Shown: positions 1-8,099 of the stretch, in pieces
How positions within the stretch are numbered: position 1 is the first letter of the stretch
Layout: each line of letters starts with the position of its first letter
From: an uncultured Duncaniella sp.
GTDB lineage: Bacteria; Bacteroidota; Bacteroidia; Bacteroidales; Muribaculaceae
NCBI GenBank assembly: GCA_910586665.1
Contig: CAJUIX010000008.1
Coordinates: 66,021 to 130,020 of the forward strand
Direction of reading: 5' to 3'
Length of the DNA stretch: 64,000 nt
Notes under the pieces: generated by a model
Told to the model about the DNA's origin: nothing
The model's database searches: none
Seen by the model: the letters and a program-made list of their open reading frames with translations, nothing else
Program-made: the position numbers and the translations under genes

Positions 1-1359
1 GGCGAGGTCGGCCACGGAGAGGAACTTGAGCGAGAGGGCGAGCTCGACGAAGCCGAGGACGACTTTGAGAGTGTTCATCCAACCGCCCGAGCTGGGAGCA
101 GCCTGGAGCATGGTCGGGAACATGGCGAAGAGCATGAAGGGGAGCGCGAGGGCTGTCGAGAAACCGAGCATACCGATGGCGGGACCCCAGAGGTCGCCCT
201 GCGATGCAGCCTCCACGAGGAGTGTACCGATAATCGGTCCTGTGCAGGAGAAGGAGACGAGGGTCAGGGTGAAGGCCATGAAGAAAATCGAGAGAAGGCC
301 GGTGGTCTTCTCGGCTGTGGCATCCATCTTGTTTGACCACGATGCGGGAAGCTTGATTTCAAAGGCTCCGAAGAAGCTGATGGCGAAGACCACGAGGAGG
401 AGGAAGAAGATGATGTTGCAGACGGCGGAGGTGGACAGCGCGTTGAGCGAGCTTGCACCGAAGATGCCCGTGATGAGCAGGCCGAGTGCCACATATATAA
501 CTATAATCGAGAGTCCGTAGGTGCATGCGTCGGCGATGCTCTTGGTGCGGTCCTTGCCCTTCTTGAGGAAGAAGCTGACTGTCATAGGAATCATCGGCCA
601 AACGCAGGGGGTGAAGAGGGCCACTAGGCCGCCGAGGAAGCAGGTGAAGAAGATGTACCACAGAGAGGTGGTCGAGAAGTCCTCAGCCTCCTCGGAATCG
701 CTAAATGATACGGGCGCCCAGAGGTCGGCAGTGCCGGCGGGTGACAGCGCGGGAGCCACGGAGTCGGCAGCGGCTGCTGTAGCGGCCGAGTCGGCCTCCA
801 TTACTTCGGCCACACCGGCCACGACCTCTTCAATATTCTGCTCAGCAGCCTTTGGCTCCTCGGCCTTGGCTTCAGCCTTGGCTGCCGGGGCGCTGATCTT
901 GGCAGTGCCGGAGAGGTTGAATGTCGAGCGGGAGGGAGGTATACAGTTCTCGTCGTTGCAGGCGGAGCAGACCACCATGACGTCGATATTGAACTCCGGC
1001 TTCACAGCCTTGAATTTCTGAGTGATAGTCACGCCCTGCGTCCACCATGAAAGTTCGGCGCCAAACATATCGTCATACTGCTTGTGGGAAGCCTTGTCGG
1101 GGGTGGGCTTTCCTTCGAGAGTCACACCGTCGAGCTTGGGATAGGTAATCTCGAGAATCTGCGGACCGGCACTCGGGTCACAATCGAGAGAGTACATGTG
1201 CCAGCCGGGGCTGATAGAAGCTGTGAGGACCACCTTGCCCTCATCGTCGCCGGTCATGTCGACCTTGGCCGACCATTTAACCGGGGTCATAATCTGTGCC
1301 GAGGCCATACTGGTGATGACAGCGACAAGCAGGCTGAGAGTTAGAGCGAGTTTTCGCAT
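1..1359 (-). CDS. dsbD: DsbD-type protein-disulfide reductase (partial, 3' end outside window)
   Basis: Inner-membrane protein that passes electrons from cytoplasmic thioredoxin to periplasmic thiols. The 453 visible codons begin with a signal peptide (MRKLALTLSLLVAV...), then an exported N-terminal domain carrying a CSAC plus nearby Cys motif (around residues 145-155), as in the DsbD alpha-domain family. A low-complexity Ala/Glu linker leads to the membrane domain. The membrane domain shows the two family cysteine motifs: TPCVWPM (Cys252) and SCTGP (Cys372). The thioredoxin-like C-terminal domain expected in the family would lie beyond base 1, so it cannot be checked. The start is the ATG at 1357-1359. 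A TAnnTTTG-like box lies upstream. Confidence 0.9.
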   Translation of the reverse strand, partial: MRKLALTLSLLVAVITSMASAQIMTPVKWSAKVDMTGDDEGKVVLTASISPGWHMYSLDCDPSAGPQILEITYPKLDGVTLEGKPTPDKASHKQYDDMFGAELSWWTQGVTITQKFKAVKPEFNIDVMVVCSACNDENCIPPSRSTFNLSGTAKISAPAAKAEAKAEEPKAAEQNIEEVVAGVAEVMEADSAATAAAADSVAPALSPAGTADLWAPVSFSDSEEAEDFSTTSLWYIFFTCFLGGLVALFTPCVWPMIPMTVSFFLKKGKDRTKSIADACTYGLSIIVIYVALGLLITGIFGASSLNALSTSAVCNIIFFLLLVVFAISFFGAFEIKLPASWSNKMDATAEKTTGLLSIFFMAFTLTLVSFSCTGPIIGTLLVEAASQGDLWGPAIGMLGFSTALALPFMLFAMFPTMLQAAPSSGGWMNTLKVVLGFVELALSLKFLSVADLA

Positions 1360-1412
1360 GGGAAGTTAAATCAGGGTTAAACTTTGTGTGATTGGTTTAT
1401 TTAAAGACGGTG

Positions 1413-1420
1413 CAAATGTA
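1413..1420 (-). promoter_or_regulatory. Candidate -7 box for the dsbD-type gene
   Basis: On the minus strand this reads TACATTTG, a full match to the Bacteroidetes TAnnTTTG -7 consensus, 54 bases upstream of the start codon. No clear -33 TTTG is seen. Confidence 0.4.
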
Positions 1421-1555
1421 CGAATAATTCCTTAATATATAAGGGAAATATTTGCTGATTCGTAAATCTTGTCAGAAACGATAAAATTAAACATACTATT
1501 TTAACTTTTTATTGACAGCATGGGGCCAAACGTTGTCCTTGCAAATTCTAATGAC

Positions 1556-1563
1556 TATCTTTG
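1556..1563 (+). promoter_or_regulatory. Bacteroidetes-type promoter -7 box of the alpha-galactosidase gene
   Basis: TATCTTTG matches TAnnTTTG. A GTTG at 1532-1535 lies 20 bases upstream, in the place of the -33 TTTG element. The start codon follows 22 bases after the box. Confidence 0.5.
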
Positions 1564-1585
1564 CGTCAGATAAAATACACCGACC

Positions 1586-3793
1586 ATGAAACCTATCCAT
1601 TTCTTCATCGCGGCGACCCTGGCTGTCGGATTCACTCCGCGCCTCAACGCCGAACTCATCGACATCTCTACCCCCAACACCTCTCTCCTGCTCGACGCCG
1701 AGAAAGGAGAACGCCTGCGCATACTCCACTATGGCGACAGGCTCTCCGAAGCCGACAAGGCCTCGCTTGAGAGCGCCGGAGCAATCGGACGCGACGCATA
1801 TCCCGTCTACGGCATACAGCCTATGGGCGAGGCGGCTCTCAGCGTCACCCACGCCGACGGCAACATGACCACTGACGCGGAGGTCAAGGGCGTCACAACG
1901 ACTACCGCCCCCGACGGCTCTACCGTGACCACCGTCGCCATGAGCGACAAGGTCTACTCCTTTGATATCAACGTGAACTACCGCACCTATCCGGGCGACG
2001 ACGTCATCGAGACATGGGTCGACGTCAAAAACAATGAAAAAAGCACCGTGAAGCTCAACCGCTTCATGTCGGGCTACCTCCCCGTGCGCTACGGCAACGT
2101 ATGGCTCTCACAACTCTACGGCTCATGGGCCAACGAAGGAAAGGTGTCGCAGACACCGCTCAACCACGGCGTCCGCATGATCAAAAACAAGGACGGCGCT
2201 CGCAACTCCCACACCTCGCACGCCGAAATCATGCTCTCGCTCGACGGCAAGCCCCAGGAAAACTCCGGCCGCACTATCGGCGCCGCCCTCGAATATACCG
2301 GCAACTACAAGCTCTTCATCGACACTGACGACGGCAACTACCACCACTTCTTTGCCGGAATCAACGAGGAGAACTCATCCTACAATCTGAAGAAGGGCGA
2401 AAGCTTCACCACCCCTCCCCTCGCCCTCACCTACTCCGACGAAGGTCTGTCGGGCGTCAGCCGCAACTTCCACCGCTGGGGCCGCAAGCACCGTCTCCAC
2501 AATGGCGACAAGGAGCGCAAGATACTCCTGAACTCCTGGGAAGGCGTCTACTTTGACATCGACGAGCCGGGCATGTCGGCCATGATGAAGGACATAGCCG
2601 ACATGGGCGGCGAGCTTTTCGTCATGGATGACGGATGGTTTGGCGACAAGTACCAGCGCAACACCGACAACTCGTCGCTCGGCGACTGGGTGGTCGACAA
2701 GAAGAAACTCCCCCACGGCATCCAGGCCCTCATCGACACCGCTGCCGCCAACGGCATAAAGTTCGGCATCTGGATCGAACCTGAGATGACCAACAGCGTC
2801 AGCGAACTTTACGAGAAGCATCCCGAATACATCATCAAGGCCGCCAACCGACCGGCTACACAGGGTCGCGGCGGCACACAGCTTGTGCTTGACCTCGCCA
2901 ATCCCAAGGTGCAGGACATAGTGTTCACCGTCGTTGACACCCTCATGCGCAAATATCCCGGCATTGACTATATCAAGTGGGACGCCAACGCGCCTGTCAT
3001 GGACCACGGCTCGCAATATCTCACCGCGGACAACCAAAGCCACCTCTACATAGATTACCACAAAGGATTCGAGACCGTGCTCAACCGCATCCGTACCGCC
3101 CACCCCGACGTGACTATCCAGGCCTGCGCCAGCGGCGGCGGACGTGCCAACTGGGGCTACCTTCCCTGGTTTGACGAATTCTGGACCAGCGACAACAACG
3201 ATGCCCTCCAGCGCATCTATATGCAGTGGGGCACAAGCTACTTCTTCCCCGCCATCGCAATGGGCTCACACATCTCCGCCTCACCCAACCACCAGACCTT
3301 CCGCCGGATCCCGGTCAAATTCCGTGCCGACGTGGCCATGAGCGGACGTCTCGGACTCGAACTCCAGCCTAAAAATATGACCGACGAGGAGAAGCTCTTT
3401 GTCAAGGGCGCCATAGCCGACTACAAAAAAATCCGCCCGATTGTACAGTTCGGCGACATCTACCGCCTCATCTCTCCCTACGACGGCAAGGGAGTGGCAT
3501 CGCTCATGTATGTCACCCCCGAAAAAGATGATGCAGTGTTCTACTGGTGGAAGACCGAGACCTTCATGAACCAGCAGCTCCCCCGCGTGGTCATGGCCGG
3601 CCTCGACCCCGACAGGCTCTACACCGTGACCGAGCTTAACCGCATCGACAACGAGCCCCTCAGCTTCGAAGGCAAGAGCTTCACCGGGCGCTATCTCATG
3701 TCCAACGGTCTCGAAATCCCCCTCACCCACAAAGTCGATTACCACAAAAACACCGACTACGCTTCCCGCATCCTCCGCCTCACGGCGAAGTAG
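1586..3793 (+). CDS. Exported GH36 family alpha-galactosidase
   Basis: Predicted to remove terminal alpha-1,6-galactose from raffinose-type sugars or galactomannan side chains, outside the inner membrane. The 735-residue protein begins with a signal peptide (MKPIHFFIAATLAVGF...). It has an N-terminal beta-sandwich and a (beta/alpha)8 barrel with the GH36/clan D motifs DDGWFG, WIEPEM, YIKWDAN and WTSDNND. By family knowledge Asp466 (KWD) is the nucleophile and Asp536 (SDNND) the acid/base. The CASGGGR substrate motif lies between them. Its length is typical for bacterial GH36. It has its own promoter and a strong terminator, so it is probably monocistronic. The exact substrate is not shown by the sequence. 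Confidence 0.93.
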   Translation: MKPIHFFIAATLAVGFTPRLNAELIDISTPNTSLLLDAEKGERLRILHYGDRLSEADKASLESAGAIGRDAYPVYGIQPMGEAALSVTHADGNMTTDAEVKGVTTTTAPDGSTVTTVAMSDKVYSFDINVNYRTYPGDDVIETWVDVKNNEKSTVKLNRFMSGYLPVRYGNVWLSQLYGSWANEGKVSQTPLNHGVRMIKNKDGARNSHTSHAEIMLSLDGKPQENSGRTIGAALEYTGNYKLFIDTDDGNYHHFFAGINEENSSYNLKKGESFTTPPLALTYSDEGLSGVSRNFHRWGRKHRLHNGDKERKILLNSWEGVYFDIDEPGMSAMMKDIADMGGELFVMDDGWFGDKYQRNTDNSSLGDWVVDKKKLPHGIQALIDTAAANGIKFGIWIEPEMTNSVSELYEKHPEYIIKAANRPATQGRGGTQLVLDLANPKVQDIVFTVVDTLMRKYPGIDYIKWDANAPVMDHGSQYLTADNQSHLYIDYHKGFETVLNRIRTAHPDVTIQACASGGGRANWGYLPWFDEFWTSDNNDALQRIYMQWGTSYFFPAIAMGSHISASPNHQTFRRIPVKFRADVAMSGRLGLELQPKNMTDEEKLFVKGAIADYKKIRPIVQFGDIYRLISPYDGKGVASLMYVTPEKDDAVFYWWKTETFMNQQLPRVVMAGLDPDRLYTVTELNRIDNEPLSFEGKSFTGRYLMSNGLEIPLTHKVDYHKNTDYASRILRLTAK

Positions 3794-3819
3794 CGGATAA
3801 ATGATTGGTCACAATATCA

Positions 3820-3865
3820 GAGGTACGAAAATTCATACAAATTGAATTTTCGTACCTCATTTTTA
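3820..3865 (+). terminator. Rho-independent terminator after the GH36 gene
   Basis: A perfect 16-base inverted repeat (3820-3835 with 3843-3858) with a 7-base loop is followed by ATTTTTAT. The arms are AT-rich, and it separates the GH36 gene from the downstream ATPase-nuclease pair. Confidence 0.85.
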
Positions 3866-3897
3866 TATACCTTACATTGCTATTAACTTTTTTATCG

Positions 3898-3905
3898 TAA
3901 CTTTG
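3898..3905 (+). promoter_or_regulatory. Promoter -7 box of the ATPase-nuclease pair
   Basis: TAACTTTG matches TAnnTTTG. ATTG at 3876-3879 lies 18 bases upstream as a -33 element. The ATPase start follows 26 bases after the box, so the pair has its own promoter. Confidence 0.55.
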
Positions 3906-3931
3906 CGATGTAAAATGTATCACTCACTGAC

Positions 3932-5215
3932 ATGGCTAAAATTCGCATACAAAATATAGGTCCGATAAAGGATACCGGGATGATAGACCTTACAGTTGTC
4001 AACCTGTTTATCGGACGTCAAAGCAGTGGCAAAAGCACATTGCTTAAAATAATATGCTACTGTCGATGGCTTGATAAGAGAGTTGCCATCGGAGGTCGGG
4101 TCGGAGACAAGACCGTGGCATACGCCTATAGCCATTATAACAGGTTTGTCCGAGAGCTGATGCACTTTTATCGTTTCAACGAGAATTTCTTCTCATCGGA
4201 AAGCTCTGTCGAGTACACAGGCGATGTAATCCGAATCTTTTTTAAAGGAGGCATAAATAAAAATGCCAAAATCGAACTGCTCACATCTCCGACCCGTTAT
4301 AATTCAAGCCTTTGCTTCATCCCCTCGGAACGAAATGTACTCTCAGCCGTTAAAAACATCGAGGCAACCTATAGGGCAACCGATATGGATATGCTCTTCA
4401 ATTTCATCTTTGAATGGGGCGAAGTCCGAGAACGATACACACCCGAACATCGGCTCAAACTGTCTGTGGCGCCCGAAATAGAATTTTATTATGAGAAAGA
4501 CAGGGGGGGACTCATTGAAATGCGACGTAAGGACCGACGGGAAATCCCACCCTTCTCTCCATTTTACGCGTCAAGCGGCATACAGTCCGCACTTCCATTG
4601 GAAGCGATGACCCATAGCACAGTCAATAGCATCGGTCAGAACGCATCGCTGAGCCAATCAGACATGACCCAGATTCTTTCACGTCTCATACGCGGTAACG
4701 CAACACCAACGGAATTACAGCGAGCTATTGAGACCGAGGCTTCAATAAGCCGTAATCTACTCACATATCAAGGCGCACAGCTCTTCATCGAAGAACCTGA
4801 GCAAAACCTTTTCCCCGAGTCACAAGCCGCCGTGACCCGTAGCATTGTCGCAGCCATAAAACGAGCAAACACAGTCGGCCTCCCGGGGAAAAGCCTTGTG
4901 GCTATGACCACACACAGCCCATACGTCCTTTCGGCCTTAAACGTTCTCATGGCCGCTTCAGAGGCTTACGATATTGACCGGGACAAGACTATCCGTATTA
5001 TTCCTGAAAACTACATCCTCCCCAAGGGAGCAATTTCCGCCTGGTGGATAAAAGGCGACGGACATCTTGAGAATATTGTCGACAATGACATATATATGTT
5101 AAGTGGCTTGCATCTCGACCGTACATCCGATGAAGTCGAAGTAATTATGTCACGTCTAAACGAAATTATATGTTATAATTATGGGGAAGAAGACGTCAAT
5201 GCCGACAAGCAGTAG
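3932..5215 (+). CDS. AAA15/OLD-like ATPase, candidate defence ATPase
   Basis: A 427-residue soluble ATPase of the ABC/SMC-like AAA15 group often found with nucleases in anti-phage systems. Visible motifs are Walker A (GRQSSGKST, Lys34), the SSGIQSALPL segment typical of AAA15/OLD ATPases, Walker B FIEEPEQNLFP (Glu287/Glu288) and the switch histidine in TTHSPYVLSA. There is no TOPRIM nuclease domain, unlike true OLD or GajA proteins. The next gene starts inside its 3' end (35-base overlap), which suggests translational coupling and a complex. Base composition is visibly more AT-rich than the flanking glycosidase and aminotransferase genes, consistent with transfer. The defence role is inferred from family and context. 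Confidence 0.8.
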   Translation: MAKIRIQNIGPIKDTGMIDLTVVNLFIGRQSSGKSTLLKIICYCRWLDKRVAIGGRVGDKTVAYAYSHYNRFVRELMHFYRFNENFFSSESSVEYTGDVIRIFFKGGINKNAKIELLTSPTRYNSSLCFIPSERNVLSAVKNIEATYRATDMDMLFNFIFEWGEVRERYTPEHRLKLSVAPEIEFYYEKDRGGLIEMRRKDRREIPPFSPFYASSGIQSALPLEAMTHSTVNSIGQNASLSQSDMTQILSRLIRGNATPTELQRAIETEASISRNLLTYQGAQLFIEEPEQNLFPESQAAVTRSIVAAIKRANTVGLPGKSLVAMTTHSPYVLSALNVLMAASEAYDIDRDKTIRIIPENYILPKGAISAWWIKGDGHLENIVDNDIYMLSGLHLDRTSDEVEVIMSRLNEIICYNYGEEDVNADKQ

Positions 5216-5684
5216 CGCAACATCACCACTGCATGAAAATCTGATTGCAGCGGGATTCGTACCCTCTCACAGCTTAGCCGACCGGGACCAATTGTCGGTT
5301 AAAGAGGTGCGTACCATCTATATAATGCGTCTTTCACGACGTTGTTCGACCATCGCCTTCCAGGTTGACGGGAGAATAATAAGCTCAGGTAACAAATGTG
5401 ACTATATAATCCTCATAAATGACCGCGCGACGACATGGACTGAAATTCTTACCGAACTAAAGGGCACAGATGTTGACCATGCAATCACCCAATTGGAAGA
5501 ATCACTAAAAGCGGCGATTCTCGACAACCCCACAATCACAACCAAGAAAGCCCGCATCGTGGCACAATCCTTTCCTTCAAACAAGTCAAACCCTAATTTG
5601 GCAAAAGCCAAAAGAAGGTTCCTTTCCACCTACGGATGCGAGCTTAAAACAGTGAAATCAGGCCAGCCGGACACGGTACTATAG
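5181..5684 (+). CDS. Small PD-(D/E)xK-like nuclease partner of the ATPase
   Basis: A 167-residue protein, not recognised as a named family. Its central segment reads CDYIIL...TELKG...AITQLEE. This has the shape of a PD-(D/E)xK nuclease core: an Asp at the start of a hydrophobic strand (Asp74), then E-x-K on the next strand (Glu92, Lys94), then a helix with a conserved-looking Gln. It overlaps the upstream ATPase by 35 bases in another frame, so the two are almost certainly co-expressed. Together they look like a two-gene ATPase plus nuclease defence module. The nuclease assignment rests on motif shape only; an alternative is a non-catalytic accessory subunit. Confidence 0.65.
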   Translation: MGKKTSMPTSSSATSPLHENLIAAGFVPSHSLADRDQLSVKEVRTIYIMRLSRRCSTIAFQVDGRIISSGNKCDYIILINDRATTWTEILTELKGTDVDHAITQLEESLKAAILDNPTITTKKARIVAQSFPSNKSNPNLAKAKRRFLSTYGCELKTVKSGQPDTVL

Positions 5685-5773
5685 AAGGCACAAGCAGCTT
5701 TCTATATACGCCGTAAGTGTTACGGGTTAAAAATTTTCCACGGTTTTTCCTTAGGATATTACACTTTTTGTAG

Positions 5774-5781
5774 TAATTTTG
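5774..5781 (+). promoter_or_regulatory. Candidate -7 box of the ilvE gene
   Basis: TAATTTTG matches TAnnTTTG and lies 25 bases before the start codon. A T-rich run at 5744-5748 is the only -33 candidate and is poorly spaced. Confidence 0.4.
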
Positions 5782-5806
5782 CAGTAAATTAAAAATCAAC
5801 CGCAAG

Positions 5807-6829
5807 ATGAACAACGATTTGGACTGGGGAAACCTCTCATTCGGTTATATCCCAACAGACTATAACGTGCGCTGCTACTTCCGCGACGGGAAGTGGGGCG
5901 AAATTGAAGTGTCGCAAAGCGAGGAAATCAATCTCCACATCGCGGCCACCTGCCTGCACTACGGCCAGGAAATCTTCGAAGGTCTGAAGGCCTTCCGCGG
6001 CAAGGACGGCAAAATCCGCGTGTTCCGCCTCGAGGAGAACGCCCGCCGCATACGCGAATCAGCCAAAGGCATCCTCATGGAGCCCCTGCCCGAGGAAAAA
6101 TTCAAGGAGATGGTGCTCAAAGCCGTCAAGCTCAACGAGCGCTTCGTGCCCCCCTACGGCTCTGGAGCTTCACTCTACATACGTCCTATCGAACTCGGCA
6201 TCTCGGCACAGGTCGGCGTTAAACCAGCCACCGAATATCTGTTCATGATACTCGTGACCCCCGTAGGCCCCTACTTCAAGACCGGCTTCAAACCGACCAA
6301 CATCTGTATCATGCGCCAGTATGACCGCGTGGCCCCCAACGGCACAGGCCAGTGGAAGGTGGGTGGCAACTATGCCGCATCGCTCACCGCCGGCGAGCAT
6401 GCCCACGAACTTGGCTACTCCGCCGTGCTCTATCTCGACCCGAAGGAGAAAAAATATCTCGACGAGTGCGGCCCAGCCAACTTCATGGCTATCAAAGACG
6501 GTGTCTACATCACTCCGGCATCCAACTCTATCCTCCCCTCGATTACCAACAAGAGCCTCATGCAGCTCGCCGAGGACATGGGCATCAAGGTTGAGCGCCG
6601 CCACATAACTGTCGACGAGCTTAACGACATCGATGAGGCTGCCGCTGTCGGCACAGCCGCCGTGGCATCGCCCGTCGGCGAGATTCACGACCTCGATACC
6701 GGTGTGAAATACATCGTCGCCAAGGACGGCGAGCCCGGCCCTATCACGACCAAGCTCTACAACGCCCTCAATGCCATCCGCCTCGGCGAGGCCGAAGACC
6801 CCCACGGCTGGAACACGATAATCGACTGA
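5807..6829 (+). CDS. ilvE: Branched-chain amino acid aminotransferase
   Basis: A 340-residue PLP-dependent class IV aminotransferase. It interconverts leucine, isoleucine and valine with their 2-oxoacids in the cytoplasm. The length and the motif GQWKVGGNYAAS (PLP lysine Lys184) match the longer BCAT subgroup. EIFEGLKAFRG near the N-terminus and CGPANF after the lysine motif are also typical. The HD-domain gene follows 16 bases downstream and may share the transcript. The 2-oxoacids it makes are substrates for the VorB/Kor-type oxidoreductase encoded at 46464-49226. Confidence 0.95.
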   Translation: MNNDLDWGNLSFGYIPTDYNVRCYFRDGKWGEIEVSQSEEINLHIAATCLHYGQEIFEGLKAFRGKDGKIRVFRLEENARRIRESAKGILMEPLPEEKFKEMVLKAVKLNERFVPPYGSGASLYIRPIELGISAQVGVKPATEYLFMILVTPVGPYFKTGFKPTNICIMRQYDRVAPNGTGQWKVGGNYAASLTAGEHAHELGYSAVLYLDPKEKKYLDECGPANFMAIKDGVYITPASNSILPSITNKSLMQLAEDMGIKVERRHITVDELNDIDEAAAVGTAAVASPVGEIHDLDTGVKYIVAKDGEPGPITTKLYNALNAIRLGEAEDPHGWNTIID

Positions 6830-6845
6830 GATATCTATAGATGAA

Positions 6846-7388
6846 ATGACCTATCAGGAAATAATCGACAAATATTATCCCGCGGGCACGCGCCTGCGGG
6901 ATATTTATATCAACCACTGCCGCTCCGTGGCCTCGCTCGCACTGGAGATAGCACGCACGAAGGCGCCCGAAATCCCTGTCGACGAAATCGAGGAGGCAGC
7001 CATGCTCCACGACATTGGCATCTTCATGACCGACGCCCCGGACATCGAATGTCACGGCACGCAGCCCTACATCCTCCACGGGGTGCTCGGCGCCGACCTG
7101 CTGCGCGGGTACGGGATGCCTGAGCGCGACGCCCGCGTGGCCGAGCGCCACACCGGGGCCGGCATCACGCCCGAAGAAATCAAAGCGCAGCAACTTCCAC
7201 TCCCACCGGGTCGATACTACATGCCTGAAACACGGCTCGAGCGCCTCATCTGCTACGCCGACAAGTTCTACTCCAAGAGCGGCGACATGCAGCGCAAATC
7301 GTTGGAACGTGTTAGAAAGTCTATGGCCCGTATCTCAGAGTCAACACTCGAGCGGTTCAACGCCCTTCATTCCGAATTTGGCGAGTAG
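6846..7388 (+). CDS. HD-domain (HDIG) metal-dependent phosphohydrolase
   Basis: A 180-residue cytoplasmic protein with the metal-binding HD doublet in AAMLHDIGIFMTD (His55-Asp56), an upstream His in the INHCRSVA segment and further histidines in HGVLGADLL and ERHTGAGI. This pattern fits the HD phosphohydrolase superfamily, whose members cleave phosphate esters of nucleotides. The true substrate is unknown. It follows ilvE closely. Its last 32 bases overlap, tail to tail, the end of the convergent gene at 7357-7866. Confidence 0.85.
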   Translation: MTYQEIIDKYYPAGTRLRDIYINHCRSVASLALEIARTKAPEIPVDEIEEAAMLHDIGIFMTDAPDIECHGTQPYILHGVLGADLLRGYGMPERDARVAERHTGAGITPEEIKAQQLPLPPGRYYMPETRLERLICYADKFYSKSGDMQRKSLERVRKSMARISESTLERFNALHSEFGE

Positions 7389-7866
7389 TGACATCCGCCG
7401 CTCCTGCCTTTATAAAATCGACATAATACTTATCGTTGCGCATCGGCGAGGCGGGATGATGCAGATATTTATTTCCCAACGCAATAATCAGCGCCCGAGA
7501 CTCGGGAGTCGCAGAAGCCTGTCTTATAAGGTTGCCGAAGGCCTCTTTGCGATCCGAATCAATGACAGCCGGAAGGAGCGAGAGGAATTCGACAAAATTC
7601 TGCTCCATGAAGTCGGCGTTGAGCGACTTGGTGCGGTCCGCGAAGTCAAGATTGTCCCAGAAATGGACGGCTATGAAGCCCGCCCTATCCTCCGGCTCGG
7701 CTACAGTCACGGGTATCTTCGGAAGCACGAGCGCGAGCATGGCCCCCTTCTCGGCCTTCTCGACAGCGGCATCCGCCTCTCTCTTTTTCTGCACATTTCC
7801 GCAGGCAAAGAACGCAGGCAGCATCACTGCGCCCGCCAGCAAGCCGTATATAAGTCTCTCTTTCAT
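7357..7866 (-). CDS. DUF5106-like lipoprotein
   Basis: A 169-residue exported protein. The N-terminus MKERLIYGLLAGAVMLPAFFACG has a lipobox (FFAC), so it is probably an outer-membrane or periplasmic lipoprotein. The body contains HFWDNLDFAD and YLHHPASPMRND, which resemble the DUF5106 module found at the front of many Bacteroidales thioredoxin-like proteins. No thioredoxin CxxC domain follows, so this copy is either a short form or a truncated one. It converges with the HD gene with a 32-base overlap. Function is unknown. Confidence 0.72.
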   Translation of the reverse strand: MKERLIYGLLAGAVMLPAFFACGNVQKKREADAAVEKAEKGAMLALVLPKIPVTVAEPEDRAGFIAVHFWDNLDFADRTKSLNADFMEQNFVEFLSLLPAVIDSDRKEAFGNLIRQASATPESRALIIALGNKYLHHPASPMRNDKYYVDFIKAGAADVTTRQIRNEGR

Positions 7867-8099
7867 AAAACCAGATCTAAATCCATGTATTTAAAACGGC
7901 CTGACATCTCTTTTTGTTCCAAAGCCGACCATGCGCGTATTAATCGTATTAATAAGGACTGAAGGAAGTAAGGGATATTATGGACTGGAAAATAGAAGAA
8001 TACCGAATATTACAACGAATTAAACCCGTACAAAAGTTGCATATTACGTCCACTTTGCCTTACTTTGCATGAAATACAGCCTTAAATGTTAACAATTCC

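Noticed and set aside
2375..3103. A 242-codon minus-strand frame inside the GH36 gene
   Set aside because: The plus strand encodes all GH36 catalytic motifs here. The opposite frame is a by-product of GC-rich codons.
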